Part shown: positions 58,901 to 63,926 of the stretch, piece by piece
Layout of the letters: each line of letters starts with the position of its first letter
Numbering within the stretch: the first letter of the stretch is position 1
Assembly (NCBI GenBank): GCA_944739405.2
Contig: OX123183.2
Location: forward strand, 124,628,331-124,692,330
DNA: 64,000 nucleotides
Source: Euclidia mi
Lineage: Eukaryota; Arthropoda; Insecta; Lepidoptera; Erebidae
Direction: 5' to 3'
Notes under the pieces: model-generated
Told to the model about the DNA's origin: nothing
What the model saw: only the letters and a program-made list of their open reading frames with translations
Databases searched by the model: none
Program-made: the position numbers and the translations under genes

Positions 58901-59230
58901 TACTGTTCGTGTAGAATGGTAATACAACAAATGCATCACTCTATACAATTAAATACGTATATGAAGAGTTCTCGTTCACTTCTTGAAGTTATTGTTTGAT
59001 TGTTACATGTAATTACATGATAATCCAAATTCTGCTGTGGTGCAACAAAAATGAAGCATTTGATTCCAGTTCATGAGTGTACAAAAGTGTGTTTTGCTAA
59101 TACAAGTGTGTGTTCTCAGGATGAATTATCTAACGATATAGAAACGCTACTAGAAGAAATAAGAGATGTACAAACCCGCCTGTCTGACTTGCCGGACGAG
59201 AGTCTCGACGCGATGGAGGAAGGTCTCAGG
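1..59230 (+). CDS. Msp300: Msp300/nesprin (SYNE/ANC-1 family), spliced coding region, partial at both ends
   Basis: Giant spectrin-repeat protein of the LINC complex. Family members tie actin and microtubules to the outer nuclear membrane in muscle and other cells through N-terminal CH domains and a C-terminal KASH tail; neither is in the window. Seen: exons 1-1923, 1996-2070, 2413-6140, 6271-6448, 6709-6894, 7114-7461, 7778-8038, 8189-8659, 8920-10218, 10654-10827, 12802-12900, 13240-13477, 13563-13897, 14083-16533, 28349-28481, 28817-28989, 30716-30867, 44130-44922, 44990-45148, 45227-45439, 45518-45793, 46327-57189, 59120-59230. All use GT-AG introns and all phases agree, giving about 8,210 codons. 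More than 35 spectrin-type helices carry the hallmark W (for example EWL, QWI, DWL). The order long rod, very large charged exon, rod restart fits insect Msp300 rather than spectrin, dystrophin or plakin genes: no EF hands, WW or plakin domains are seen. Exact exon use is unproven without cDNA. Confidence 0.88.
1996..2070 (+). CDS. Msp300: Msp300 25-codon exon
   Basis: A small phase 0-0 exon between acceptor aaacag|G and donor CAA|GTAAGA. It encodes DLCKAIDN to LGEALDQ, completing the helix started in the previous exon. At 75 nt it could be skipped without a frameshift, but it reads as an integral part of a repeat. Confidence 0.8.
2413..6140 (+). CDS. Msp300: Msp300 exon, about eleven spectrin repeats
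   Basis: Acceptor ttttcag|GCA; donor at 6141 (GTAAGT), phase 2. Encodes about 1,243 residues of continuous rod. Helix-A signatures in order: CTDWLKTA, VRQWLTTA, LEEWVEAT, CLAWIRNT, CSQWIEEL, a repeat lacking W (NNYLENML), LIQWLSRA, LSDWLQQK, TKKWIDDA, LQQWISDR and FVQWIRAA. The reading ends in an acidic stretch (DDEDREEIEEEV) before the splice. Confidence 0.9.
6271..6448 (+). CDS. Msp300: Msp300 exon, one spectrin repeat start
   Basis: Acceptor tttgacag|T supplies the third base of a codon split with the previous exon (GT|T, Val). Contains ALDWLSKTEKLV. Ends in phase 0 at CAG|GTAAAT. Confidence 0.85.
6709..6894 (+). CDS. Msp300: Msp300 exon, spectrin repeat helices B-C
   Basis: Acceptor attaacag|GGA, donor CAG|GTATTA, phase 0-0, 62 codons. 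Contains the block CADTRISNGITQLTTKYNAL, closely parallel to CNDTRITMNLQQMTSRFQSV in the 2413-6140 exon. This is a repeat-to-repeat resemblance typical of this rod. Confidence 0.85.
6924..6994. repeat. Perfect-stem inverted repeat (71 nt) in intron 6895-7113
   Basis: Arms 6924-6951 and 6967-6994 pair over 28 positions with one difference. The inner AGAT and ATCT extend the stem toward a 5-nt loop. It lies in a 219-bp intron between two rod exons. It could be a pre-miRNA-like hairpin, a small foldback element, or a stem affecting splicing. Confidence 0.8.
7114..7461 (+). CDS. Msp300: Msp300 exon, one spectrin repeat
   Basis: Acceptor attttag|GAA, donor AAG|GTAAGG, phase 0-0, 116 codons, about one full repeat. 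Signature CQDWLDRTREKL is followed by a long helix with LLELKEKVIMNTEQAGAAKI. Confidence 0.86.
7778..8038 (+). CDS. Msp300: Msp300 exon, spectrin repeat (87 codons)
   Basis: Acceptor ctttcag|ATC and donor TCT|GTGAGT, phase 0-0. Encodes IHKLLVEWLDDIDQKI and a heptad-rich remainder (SEKKAKLEKFKTFNRDIDSH). The frame is open only between these splice sites. Confidence 0.82.
8189..8659 (+). CDS. Msp300: Msp300 exon, 1.5 spectrin repeats
   Basis: Acceptor tgttacag|AAA, donor CGC|GTAAGT, phase 0-0, 157 codons. Signatures FYDWIRNCKIEI and MSKWVKEFDGKL. Confidence 0.87.
8698..8755 (+). mobile_element. 5'-truncated SINE tail with target-site duplication
   Basis: A 58-bp insert carries only the 3' module of the SINE family seen at 17620 (tacacctctgcctacccc, ttcggggataaaaggcgtg). 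It is bounded by exact 11-bp duplications TATGTTTTATT at 8687-8697 and 8756-8766. It lies inside intron 8660-8919. Confidence 0.8.
8920..10218 (+). CDS. Msp300: Msp300 exon, four spectrin repeats with a conserved block
   Basis: Acceptor tgttttcag|GAA, donor AGG|GTAAGT, phase 0-0, 433 codons. Signatures LQQWLETAHGTV, MDQWIKDTEQNL, TEKWLLQISFQL and a W-less LESILNNLDEME. The stretch QLMAHNSLYIANREQTEEQL (around 9812-9871) is less repetitive than the rest of the rod. It is the sort of block I remember as conserved between insect and vertebrate nesprins (memory-based, not checked). Confidence 0.9.
10219..10653 (+). other. Msp300: Intron, 435 bp, no other feature seen
   Basis: AT-rich phase-0 intron between rod exons. 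No ORF, repeat or promoter-like signal is convincing in it. Confidence 0.75.
10654..10827 (+). CDS. Msp300: Msp300 exon, Ala/Ser/Pro-rich linker
   Basis: Acceptor ctgcacag|GCT, donor CAG|GTACTG, phase 0-0, 58 codons. A helix start (ALHNRLQTEKSRL) is followed by an Ala/Ser/Pro linker (AAAASVSRPSSPADSAPLP) and REL-VRARLEDLIDQ. It is clearly GC-richer than its neighbours. It is a symmetric cassette, so it could be alternatively spliced. Confidence 0.72.
10828..12801 (+). other. Msp300: Intron, 1,974 bp, unremarkable
   Basis: AT-rich sequence between two phase-0 exons. I see no repeat boundary, RNA gene or coding exon in it. Confidence 0.7.
12802..12900 (+). CDS. Msp300: Msp300 33-codon exon
   Basis: Acceptor gtttttag|AAA and donor AAG|GTAAGG, phase 0-0. 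Encodes KHVPDVASPR, LILKNIEAPE and FGQKISTFENK. The first half is linker-like, not heptad. It fits in frame between flanking exons and is a candidate cassette exon. Confidence 0.65.
13240..13477 (+). CDS. Msp300: Msp300 exon, spectrin-like repeat
   Basis: Acceptor attcatag|GTA; donor GAAG|GTTAGT leaves phase 1. Encodes about 79 residues with IQEWISVHNALARDWLANPS and a Q/E/K helix. The next exon supplies GA to finish Gly. Confidence 0.82.
13563..13897 (+). CDS. Msp300: Msp300 exon, spectrin-like repeat
   Basis: Acceptor cgtctccag|GA, phase 1 in and phase 0 out at CAA|GTAAGT. Begins with an acidic run (LEDEINLEEELDNLEE), then IHDWFDAVLKKM. Confidence 0.85.
14083..16533 (+). CDS. Msp300: Msp300 exon, about eight spectrin repeats
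   Basis: Acceptor tttatttcag|ATG, donor GAG|GTGAGT, phase 0-0, 817 codons. Signatures: QNEWMQKEI, ARTWLKAKL, CQSWLNEAE, ALEFLNEIQ, LVKEIEEFI, ILQWLHDNE, LTIWVNEAT and FCQLVDKIK. Several repeats replace the W by F, V or I, a pattern common in nesprin rods. The ATG at the first codon is coincidental because the exon is internal. Confidence 0.9.
17620..17887 (+). mobile_element. tRNA-headed SINE, full length, with target-site duplication
   Basis: The body starts gactgcctcgttggtctcgc and has a pol III box B (GGTTCGATTCCC, about 17672). It ends in the ctctgcctaccccttcgggg module and an A-rich tail. Exact 13-bp duplications TATCAGATTTTCG lie at 17607-17619 and 17888-17900. Not a functional tRNA: no proper cloverleaf is seen and the sequence continues far past the tRNA part. 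Confidence 0.88.
17919..18120 (+). mobile_element. Non-autonomous Helitron, copy 1
   Basis: Starts with TC after an A (a|TCTTAATATATAAAATCC) and ends CTAG before a T. A short GC hairpin lies just inside the 3' end. About 202 bp, and clearly homologous to 36068-36274 and to the inverted 24488-24694. A|T target and TC...CTRR termini are Helitron hallmarks. Confidence 0.75.
18541..18955 (+). mobile_element. SINE fragment (3' half), interrupted by a second element
   Basis: The left part (gtgcccggtagatggcaataggctcgcccc) and right part (tacacctctgtctaccccgg...ggcgtgaag) are the two sides of the 3' half of the 17620-type SINE. They are separated by the 264-bp insert at 18625-18888. Confidence 0.72.
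18625..18888 (-). mobile_element. 5S-rRNA-headed SINE (SINE3-like) nested in another SINE
   Basis: Read on the minus strand, the head contains AAGTTAAGCAACG (18843-18831) and ACTTGGATGGGTGACCG (18815-18799). These match the internal region of insect 5S rRNA from memory. A body with a 'gcttcggagggcacgt' module follows. Flanked by near-identical 10-bp duplications ACTGGCGAAG (18615-18624) and ACTGGCGATG (18889-18898). Derived element, not a 5S gene. Confidence 0.68.
20375..20411. repeat. Perfect 16-bp stem hairpin
   Basis: Arms 20375-20390 and 20396-20411 are exact reverse complements (TTTATTAATGCTTTAG) around the loop CCTCT. AT-rich. Function unknown; chance or a foldback remnant is possible. 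Confidence 0.6.
20832..21057 (+). mobile_element. SINE-family element, copy A, with target-site duplication
   Basis: 226-bp body from agggtgcatagggttccc to the (TGTA)n tail, with the shared ctctgcctaccccttcgggg module. Exact 11-bp duplications ATGATAATCAT at 20821-20831 and 21058-21068. The sister copy at 29171 differs at about ten positions by eye. Confidence 0.8.
22455..22622 (+). mobile_element. Diverged Helitron-like remnant (3' end)
   Basis: Contains tgtttgttactctttcgccc, then an ACCCACGTGGGC hairpin and the end gcgagcagaagCTAA|T, which fits a CTRR terminus. The left boundary is approximate. Confidence 0.4.
22800..23020 (+). promoter_or_regulatory. Msp300: Candidate alternative promoter and 5' UTR exon
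   Basis: A GC/CpG-rich patch (ctcgacgcggccgctcgctc) in AT-rich intron is followed by an initiator-like gCCAGTC near 22850. A strong donor GGAAG|GTAAGT lies at 23020/23021. The exon would have only a 25-codon upstream ORF. Spliced to 28349, the first in-frame Met downstream would be near 44443. Inferred only. Confidence 0.35.
24488..24694 (-). mobile_element. Non-autonomous Helitron, copy 2 (inverted)
   Basis: On the minus strand it starts TC (24694-24693) after an A and ends CTAG (24491-24488) before a T. The interior matches copies 1 and 3, including ccttgcgttactgactgact. Confidence 0.75.
27631..27652. repeat. GC-rich inverted repeat in intron
   Basis: CCGGTAAC (27631-27638) and GTTACCGG (27645-27652) flank CGCGGT, inside a short GC-rich patch of AT-rich intron. 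Possibly a protein-binding element; no factor is assigned. Confidence 0.35.
28349..28481 (+). CDS. Msp300: Msp300 exon, GC-rich spectrin helix
   Basis: Acceptor gtttccag|AAC, donor GAAG|GTAAGA (phase 1). Encodes NQQPLLDVVRERARELCSGA and on to TRELADRWNIACE. The RTRELADRWN end is a typical spectrin helix-B/C block. Strongly GC-rich against AT-rich flanks. Confidence 0.85.
28482..28816 (+). other. Msp300: Intron, 335 bp, nothing further seen
   Basis: Phase-1 intron, donor GTAAGA and acceptor cttgtattag. No repeat or ORF of note. Confidence 0.7.
28817..28989 (+). CDS. Msp300: Msp300 exon, GC-rich spectrin helix
   Basis: Enters in phase 1 (G|GT, Gly) and ends CAG|GTCAGT in phase 0. Encodes LAKRAATADQQLTRWNQLLD to TRRRALDTRHALQ. 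The RWNQLLDVQ segment is a spectrin-type helix. Confidence 0.85.
29171..29396 (+). mobile_element. SINE-family element, copy B
   Basis: Same 226-bp family and orientation as 20832-21057, from agggtacatagggttccc to the (TGTA)n tail. No clear target-site duplication. Confidence 0.78.
30441..30676 (-). mobile_element. SINE with LINE-type tail, full length, with target-site duplication
   Basis: On the minus strand it begins ccgtgtggtgacgg and includes gtcgtaagagccgac. It ends ggcctagtccagcagtggac followed by a GATGATGATG tail. Exact 11-bp duplications TGTGTATTTAT at 30430-30440 and 30677-30687. The acceptor of the next Msp300 exon is only 39 bp away. Confidence 0.78.
30716..30867 (+). CDS. Msp300: Msp300 exon, spectrin helix
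   Basis: Acceptor cttgatgcag|GAG; donor GAGAA|GTAAGT leaves phase 2. Encodes ELQSEVSSLEDSRDELLEHA to VKEIVEAYE. The next exon, 13.3 kb away, supplies A (AA|A, Lys) and reads on smoothly as AYEKLRQTLAARL. Confidence 0.87.
33261..33530 (+). mobile_element. tRNA-headed SINE, second family
   Basis: A-box-like TTGGCGCAGCGGGAGTG (33268-33284) and B box GGTTCGATTCC (33312-33322) are followed by a non-tRNA body. The body ends ctctgcttagcttgggacta with a TGTG and AT-rich tail. No intact cloverleaf. Boundaries are approximate. Confidence 0.72.
34124..34129 (-). terminator. AATAAA poly(A) signal for the candidate minus-strand gene
   Basis: Reverse complement of TTTATT, about 35 nt beyond the stop codon at 34164-34162. 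The spacing suits cleavage just downstream. Confidence 0.4.
34162..34370 (-). CDS. Candidate nested gene, terminal coding exon (small, possible membrane protein)
   Basis: I do not recognise the protein. After a minus-strand acceptor ccatacag (34378-34371) the frame encodes 68 residues. These comprise a basic start (RKEFLPLPKVKSGSPQKG), one short hydrophobic stretch (NWMFYGFVAVLYL) and a basic, proline-containing tail ending LRALHSD. A stop and AATAAA follow. Length, amino-acid mix and poly(A) signal look genic rather than random. It is paired with 34607-34715. The acceptor has a poor pyrimidine tract, so a retro-copy or chance ORF remains possible. Confidence 0.38.
34607..34715 (-). CDS. Candidate nested gene, first coding exon
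   Basis: Starts at ATG 34715 (MPGDFLPAFIGKVEQKNALL...), 36 codons plus one base. It ends AGCG|GTAGAC, the only donor in the right phase to join 34370. The joined product would be about 105 residues. A TATATAAT on the same strand lies about 80-85 nt upstream. An overlapping out-of-frame ATG at 34720 is a weakness, as is the donor. Confidence 0.33.
34793..34800 (-). promoter_or_regulatory. TATA-box-like site for the candidate minus-strand gene
   Basis: Minus-strand TATATAAT, about 80 nt before ATG 34715. Expected transcription start would be near 34770, giving a leader of about 55 nt. In AT-rich DNA such a site can arise by chance. Confidence 0.3.
36068..36274 (+). mobile_element. Non-autonomous Helitron, copy 3
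   Basis: a|TCTTAATATATAAAATCC start and CTAG|T end, with a short GCC-GCT-GGC hairpin just inside the 3' end. 207 bp. Same orientation as copy 1. Confidence 0.75.
36869..37045 (+). CDS. Candidate small ORF (58 aa) in intron
   Basis: Not recognised. ATG 36869 to TAA 37043-37045. Encodes MSAYPSNNVWEPRSPRRRKN, then KMDSLLQNEIESCEG, and ends RIEHNIKK. It contains three Trp/Pro-rich spots and a basic patch. The frame is open back to TAG at 36830-36832, and a TATAAATA lies at 36824-36831. It could be a short independent gene or a terminal exon. Entry at CAAAG|T (36846/36847) would match the phase left by the 30716-30867 exon, though that acceptor is poor. No AATAAA close downstream. Confidence 0.3.
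   Translation: MSAYPSNNVWEPRSPRRRKNKMDSLLQNEIESCEGTHAPAMMWPPIIEIPRIEHNIKK
38813..39231 (-). mobile_element. Composite (two-module) SINE with target-site duplication
   Basis: Exact 12-bp duplications TATTCTACGTTT (38801-38812 and 39232-39243) enclose two modules. Read on the minus strand, 39231-39091 is the ccgtgtggt...gtcgtaagaggcgac head also found at 30676. 39090-38813 is the complete tRNA-headed SINE found alone at 17620. The shared duplication shows the two moved as one unit. Confidence 0.8.
39844..40447 (-). mobile_element. GC-rich retro-insertion built of tandem hairpins
   Basis: Bounded by 13-bp duplications GTATTCAAGTAAT (39831-39843, 40448-40460). Poly-T at the left makes the sense strand minus. 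The sense 3' end (...gtaagagtctgacagtcccc...ccaacccgatacc-poly(A)) resembles tails of lepidopteran LINEs from memory. The interior holds five perfect stems: 40028-40035/40045-40052, 40068-40078/40093-40103, 40114-40125/40161-40172, 40206-40216/40252-40262 and 40272-40283/40290-40301. Confidence 0.78.
43200..43950 (+). promoter_or_regulatory. Msp300: CpG-rich candidate internal promoter and leader exon(s)
   Basis: About 0.75 kb of CpG-rich DNA shortly upstream of the 44130 exon, unlike the AT-rich intron before it. Contains possible donors at 43728/43729 (CATAAG|GTAAAC) and about 43939 (GACGAG|GTATGC). An ATG at 43678 opens 17 codons (MEAGRTKVARLASPRHK) to the first donor in phase 0, or 53 codons to a stop at 43839 without splicing. 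Phase 0 does not match the phase-2 entry at 44130. Initiation at an internal Met (about 44443) is an alternative. Confidence 0.38.
44130..44922 (+). CDS. Msp300: Msp300 exon, very GC-rich, about 2.5 spectrin repeats
   Basis: Acceptor gttttgcag|A completes a Lys codon. It ends GGG|GTGGGT in phase 0. 264 codons with VQAWVRAAELTARE and VLLWVETQRAFLA signatures. Codon third positions are almost all G/C between 44460 and 44820. The antisense strand carries long shadow ORFs because of this. Confidence 0.88.
44990..45148 (+). CDS. Msp300: Msp300 exon, spectrin helices
   Basis: Acceptor tggtttcag|AAC, donor ACG|GTCAGT, phase 0-0, 53 codons. Encodes NALKSCKQQAKNLADMAKEI, EAIERVTSPG and VDVEKRLAKT. 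Confidence 0.86.
45227..45439 (+). CDS. Msp300: Msp300 exon, spectrin repeat
   Basis: Acceptor ttcttgcag|AAC, donor AAC|GTGAGT, phase 0-0, 71 codons. Signature VGHWLEATARTLEA. Confidence 0.87.
45518..45793 (+). CDS. Msp300: Msp300 exon, Ala/Gln-rich helix
   Basis: Acceptor tgtgttgcag|GTG, donor CAG|GTAAGC, phase 0-0, 92 codons, extremely GC-rich. Encodes a long Ala/Gln/Leu helix (LAAQTGAQAAQLAAALAQVD) ending PREPERAARQQQ. It can splice in phase either to the terminal exon at 46040 or to the giant exon at 46327. Confidence 0.87.
46040..46153 (+). CDS. Msp300: Msp300 alternative terminal exon (37 codons and stop)
   Basis: Acceptor ctccgctag|GAG in phase 0 continues from RQQQ into ECRERVKSLQSKIQARNERV and ends LRDA-stop (TAG 46151-46153). 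No convincing donor precedes the stop. The nearest phase-0 option is CGC|GTAAAG after only 15 nt. An AATAAA follows at 46229. The reading is good coiled coil, so this looks like a real alternative end giving an isoform without the giant exon and without KASH. Confidence 0.62.
   Translation, partial: ECRERVKSLQSKIQARNERVKLLVQRGSPDAEPLRDA
46229..46234 (+). terminator. Msp300: AATAAA poly(A) signal of the short isoform
   Basis: Canonical hexamer 76 nt after the TAG at 46151 and before the acceptor of the next exon at 46327. Position suits a short 3' UTR of about 100 nt. Confidence 0.55.
46327..57189 (+). CDS. Msp300: Msp300 giant exon (about 3,621 codons), charged low-complexity region
   Basis: Acceptor gcgtatcag|GAG in phase 0; proposed donor AAAG|GTGACT in phase 0. 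After a short helix (EIGRRIEELTGAIYALDPYF) the protein is rich in E, K, S, T, D and P and looks disordered. Contents: S-Y-A-E-I-type motifs at about 46550, 47016, 54405 and 54622; Lys-rich clusters at about 47600-47720, 48718-48760, 49170-49215, 54225-54280 and 55240-55290; SR-type segments at about 47284 and 54810; ten Y-H-E-I-x-D-A-E units between 50524 and 52620; and two F-W...D-A-E variants at about 56635 and 56784. No enzyme domain is seen. Inferred role: spacer and docking platform. Confidence 0.88.
50521..52620 (+). repeat. Msp300: Degenerate Y-H-E-I-x-D-A-E peptide repeats
   Basis: Ten units within the giant exon at about 50524, 50730, 50827, 51088, 51304, 51670, 51859, 52009, 52339 and 52561. 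Core forms are SYHEIRDAE, SYHELKDAE, RYYEINDAE, PYQEISDAE, SYHEISDAE, SYHELSDAE and SYCDIQDAE. They are usually preceded by E-x-P-R and followed by xLLA. Spacing is irregular (about 30-120 residues), so this is a motif array, not a tandem domain. Confidence 0.85.
57190..57330 (+). other. Msp300: Possible read-through C-terminus of Msp300 (intronic extension)
   Basis: If the donor at 57190 is not used, the frame continues for 46 codons (VTDPQSYCTIFKYIIYVW...) to TAG at 57328-57330. The extension is Ile-rich and hydrophobic but ends PQLVL and has no KASH-like PPPx end. Two AATAAA follow. Confidence 0.35.
57331..59119 (+). other. Msp300: Intron (rest of 57190-59119), possible 3' UTR in first 170 bp
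   Basis: AT-rich. Apart from the poly(A) signals at 57479 and 57489, I see no exon, repeat boundary or RNA gene. Confidence 0.6.
57479..57494 (+). terminator. Msp300: Twin AATAAA poly(A) signals
   Basis: AATAAA at 57479-57484 and 57489-57494, about 150 nt after the read-through stop, with T/GT-rich sequence downstream. They would terminate an isoform ending after the giant exon. Confidence 0.42.
59120..59230 (+). CDS. Msp300: Msp300 exon, rod restart
   Basis: Acceptor gtgttctcag|GAT, donor AGG|GTAAGT, phase 0-0, 37 codons. Encodes DELSNDIETLLEEIRDVQTR and LPDESLDAMEEGLR. A short acidic helix leads toward the C-terminal spectrin repeats outside the window. Confidence 0.82.
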
Positions 59231-59859
59231 GTAAGTGTTCTATAGTGCTCATTGTATATACACCATTGATCAGAAATAACAGACCTAAATTCCTAGTGAC
59301 GTACATGAACTAAATACAGATTGGCTAACTTTCGTAACTGAAATTGGTTGAGTAGAATCAAAATTATATTATTCAAAATTGCCCAAAATACGCCGCCTAA
59401 TAAACAAAACTAGAACTCTATGTGTATATCGTTAGAATTTAAAATAAAACTATGAGTCATGAACTATTTGAAGAAGATACGGCCTTACAGAACTGGGTTA
59501 CTGCATCAGTCGTTCATATAAGACTGTTGATTTATATCAAAAGTAGATTATATAAATGTGTGTTTGTCAGCGTTTGATTTGTGCGTTATACAAAATGCCA
59601 GTGTTATTCTTATATTATCGTATGAGATTGTTTAGTCAAAATCGCAAGTGCACTTATTTCTGTTAGCTTTACACTCAAAAGCGCCAACTTTATCTTTAGC
59701 TGCATAAATAAACACAAGATCGTGAGCATATCGGAGTCTTGTCATCTCCCAATGATGATGTCCTTGACAATGAGCTAGTCCATATATTGTGATGTTTCAC
59801 CAAGTGATGTCACCTGCGTTACGACATACGAGTTAATAATAATGTTAGTGTTTGGCTTG

Positions 59860-59997
59860 GCGCTCGCCGCTAGTAAGTGAACGAACGCAGTGCAGTCGAT
59901 ACGAACTATTCGAATGAAAATAATTTTACGATTAAGTCGATTCGATCGACTTTTTTTGTGAAGTGTCTTTGGTGATTTCTGAAGTCATTTCCGAAAG
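59860..59997 (+). promoter_or_regulatory. Msp300: Candidate alternative promoter and 5' UTR exon
   Basis: A short GC-rich patch (ggcttggcgctcgccgc) is followed by initiator-like GCAGTGCAGTCG near 59888-59899. A donor CCGAAAG|GTAAAA lies at 59997/59998. It resembles the candidate at 22.8 kb and could start a short KASH-end isoform. Inferred only. Confidence 0.33.
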
Positions 59998-62900
59998 GTA
60001 AAATCTTTTTATTATTATTATTAATCTACGCTCATAAGTCTTATTGTATTGAAGGTAACCTACCTTGATTAGCCGCTGATTAGAAAGATACCTGAAATAT
60101 TTATTTTAAACTTAAATGAAGCTTTTATCACTATTTTTTAAGTTAATAAGTATTTTAGACATTTGATGATTAGGGTTTCTTTGCCTTTAACCTAATATAT
60201 TCAGCCTAATATAATATTGGCATGACGATTTTAAAATAATAGTGCAGCAATTTTAAGAATTTAATGATTGATTTTTTCATTAGGTGGTTTAAATACACTC
60301 TCCAAAAGTGTATCAGATCTGACCTCTCTATTATTCTGCTAGCGCACCCCATTCCACTTGACATACAGTATAAACTCCTGGTGGGCCCACCATTGTGAGT
60401 CAATCAACCAGAACGACTAACTGAAATTTATTGTTAAGTTCACAGCCAATTTATTCACATCGGTCGGTTACGCTCCAATTGAATGCACTGTCTGGCTTTT
60501 GACCTGAAATATGGCGACAGTATTGTCGAATTTACGGTGACTTATTTATATGTATAGTGTTGCCGTCGTAGCACTAATTTCAATGAATTAGTTTTTTTCA
60601 TTACTTTATTTCATTACTGCGCGTTAATCGTAGGCGACGCAATTTGTAAATTTTTTAATAGTCGTAAAGTACGTTTAGTTTTAATAGCAAACATGCAAGC
60701 AATAAAATTGCACTTTATAAATATACACTCGTAAATAGTAACGATCTTGTCGCCGGTGCCGGTTATTTGTAAACAAAGACGTTAAGACGTGGGAGTACGC
60801 ATCCTCCTACAACTTGTACTGTACTATCCATGCACCTGTGTTGTGTCTTACTTGGAGCATTTATTATAAACATTTTGCCAGTAACAATAACACTAAAATA
60901 TTTAAGTAAATCCAGTCGCTTGTTGAGGTAGTCAAAACAATCATATAAGTTTTCACAATATTATACTGGACCTATACGAAAGGGAAAACAATATTGACAG
61001 AAACACGATGGAGTGTTGTTCAGAATTGTCTTTTAAACTAAAATACTTCGTCGCGTGAATTATAAACCTAAAGCTTTCTCAGGAATTACACTATCTGTTA
61101 GTGAAGACCGTCCAGAAATTTGCTCAGTAGCTTTGAGTTTATCACGTCCATACAGACCGATAGGACGGCCGCAAGGTAGTTTTATAGTTTGAGCTAGTAC
61201 AACAAGACACAGCATGATAATGCGTAGCTATGTTTTAGAATTCTTATTTCAATCTGCCTAGCGATTACCCTAAGGAAAATAAAACGGCTTTTTAAATTAC
61301 GACTATTGCGTTAAATTGTTCTGCTCGTTCAGGATTAATTGTTATGGCGTCCATGTGGTGATGTGTGATGTAATGCCAGGCATGTGGCAGCAAACCCATC
61401 GCGAGGCCATACATCACGTTTATGTGTTCAAGCTGTACCTAGTTCTGTTTTAGCCGTGAGCTCATTCAACAGCTGATTCGTGCCGATTTGGAATGATCAA
61501 GAATCGCTACTGAGATCATCGGCCAAATTGAGATTCGTTTCTGCGATTTTAAGTTGCGACTATTCGTTTCGTGACATCATTTCCTTTTAGGCAGGGTGAA
61601 CTGAATTTTTATTCACATCTTTTACTTTACGCCTCCAATTTCCTTGAAAGCTTAAGTGCAACATGTCACCAGTAAAAATCTATGTGTCAATAATGTTGTA
61701 TATTTGTCAGGATTATAAATATGTAACATTTCATTCTTACATAAGTATTTTGTGCTCAAATGTAACTGCTGCACAAACCTGTACGCTCTACCAAATTAGC
61801 CTATGGAACATTTTATATCTCATAAAGCAGCTGACAGCAAGCTTTCTTGTAATAGTTTCTGAAATGGTGTCGTTAAAATAAGTGTTATTGGGTCATTACA
61901 TTTATTTATTAGTGCGGTGGTTCCGTCAAAGCAAACATCACGAGGTTGTTGCAACTAAATACTGAGCAAATAGGCCACTCACGTATGAGGTGAATCATTT
62001 GAGGTGTTGTGTTAATAGCTCGTCTTTCAAACGTCCTGCTGCAGGCATTGAATCATTCGTATCTTTGTGATAAAGCACGTAAACGCATCATGCACCAAAC
62101 AGTATCCTTGACATCAGAACTTAAACATTTTTAGATCTATGAGAGAGATGTAAGATTATTATAGTCTAGTATTATAGTCTATAATAGTTTATGTAAAGGG
62201 TTACCACTAAAATCAAGATGCCCTCAGAGTCGTCAACAATTGAACAACAATTTAATTAAGTGGCGACTTATCTGAAATATTAACATATTTCCTTATAAGT
62301 GTCACTCAAGTATATAAAAGTCAGAGGTATTATTATACACCTACACCAACTGTTCTGGGAATCGTATGACAAATAAAGTAAATATTCAAAGCTATTATTA
62401 TATTTACCTCAATTATAAAGGATTTGTTTGACGCACTTACTGTACGAATTCTCGATATTGTAATAATTTATTATATTGTTTAATGTGTCACCTCGTAACC
62501 AGCAATATTGAAGCAGACATAATTTAATAGAAAATAGGTATAGCATTTGTAATAAGTAATTATAATTTTTTGATCCATTCATAATTTATTACCCCTGTGG
62601 AATATTTTGCTTGTCATCCATAAAACGTGACTGAGAAAAGATAATTGTACCTAACCAAAATATTACAATAACACGTTATCTACATGCCTAGAAAAAGAAC
62701 TAAGTAGGTATACATTACATTTTAAATAAAATAGTAAGCAAAGGGTCAAACATGAGCAATCTATAATTACACGAATGTGTTCATAATTTTATTGGGATAT
62801 GACATAAGGTTTTTAGAAGTCATATCTTTACAGTGACATCACACATATATTTAGAATTGTTAGACAAACAATGTCGTGTCGACGCGGTTTATCTCCACTA

Positions 62901-63359
62901 ATTATAGTTTGCGATGCAATTTAACAACACAAAGTTGTAGATTTCATCACCTTTTACGATTTTTACCAGTTTCGTGTTTATTCTTCATTTTGTTCTCAAG
63001 TAGATGCTTCACGACTATTATTTGACAATCTATTAAATAAACAGTAGTTTTACTTCATATGCTCGTTAATAACATAAATAATTCAATTCAATTTGAAAAT
63101 GTCAATATTACGTAACTTAGTATTTAACTAATGCTCTGTAGATAGAGGTAAATTAAACATAGATGTTTGTATGACTTGCGTGTATACATATTCTCAGTAT
63201 ATTGTTTACATAGATTCGTTAATCCAATATGTCAGTTCTATAATGTAAGTACTATTATGAGTGGTCCAGTTCAGACAAAACAAAATTGAAAATCATTTTC
63301 ATAATCGCAGTTTTCGAATTAGATTTTATAGTTACATTTATTTTATGCTACCGGAGCGA

Positions 63360-63383
63360 AAACGTGTTAATTTTAACACGTTT
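63360..63383. repeat. 24-bp near-perfect palindrome
   Basis: AAACGTGTTAA (63360-63370), TT, TTAACACGTTT (63373-63383). Function unknown. Confidence 0.5.
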
Positions 63384-63926
63384 CAATTTCTTGGAAGTTA
63401 TTCTGTTTATCTTACTAATGTTTGTTACTTTTTCACACAAAAACAAGTGTACCTACGTATTTTATGGAACTTTGGAGTAATATAGTTTATAGGTACTACA
63501 ACTTTATTGAATTAACCTATTGTTTATATGTCGTGCCACGAGCGAAATTCGAATAAATAAAATTCTTCTGAATTGTCTGAATACATCAGGCGCCTGTTGT
63601 CTTGACTTGAGGGCACTGTGTCGTTTATATCTTTGCGTGGGCGGGTGTTTCACTATGTTTACGTTCGTAGTTAAGCTCGCCAGTCAATTATTTAAACGTC
63701 TACAGCACGTGACCACTATTCGTGTCCGACGAAACAAGTGCTGCCAAACCCTTTTTAAATAGACAGAATTACTTTAATGTACCTTAAGTTTTGATTACAT
63801 CATGCTTATACTTCTTTAATTTCGTATAATAAAATGGCAAGGGTATATTAATAAGATTGACATGCAAATCAGCGGCTTTGATAGCTAAAAGTGTTGCGCC
63901 GTTGTATACAGATTCATATTTTGTAA

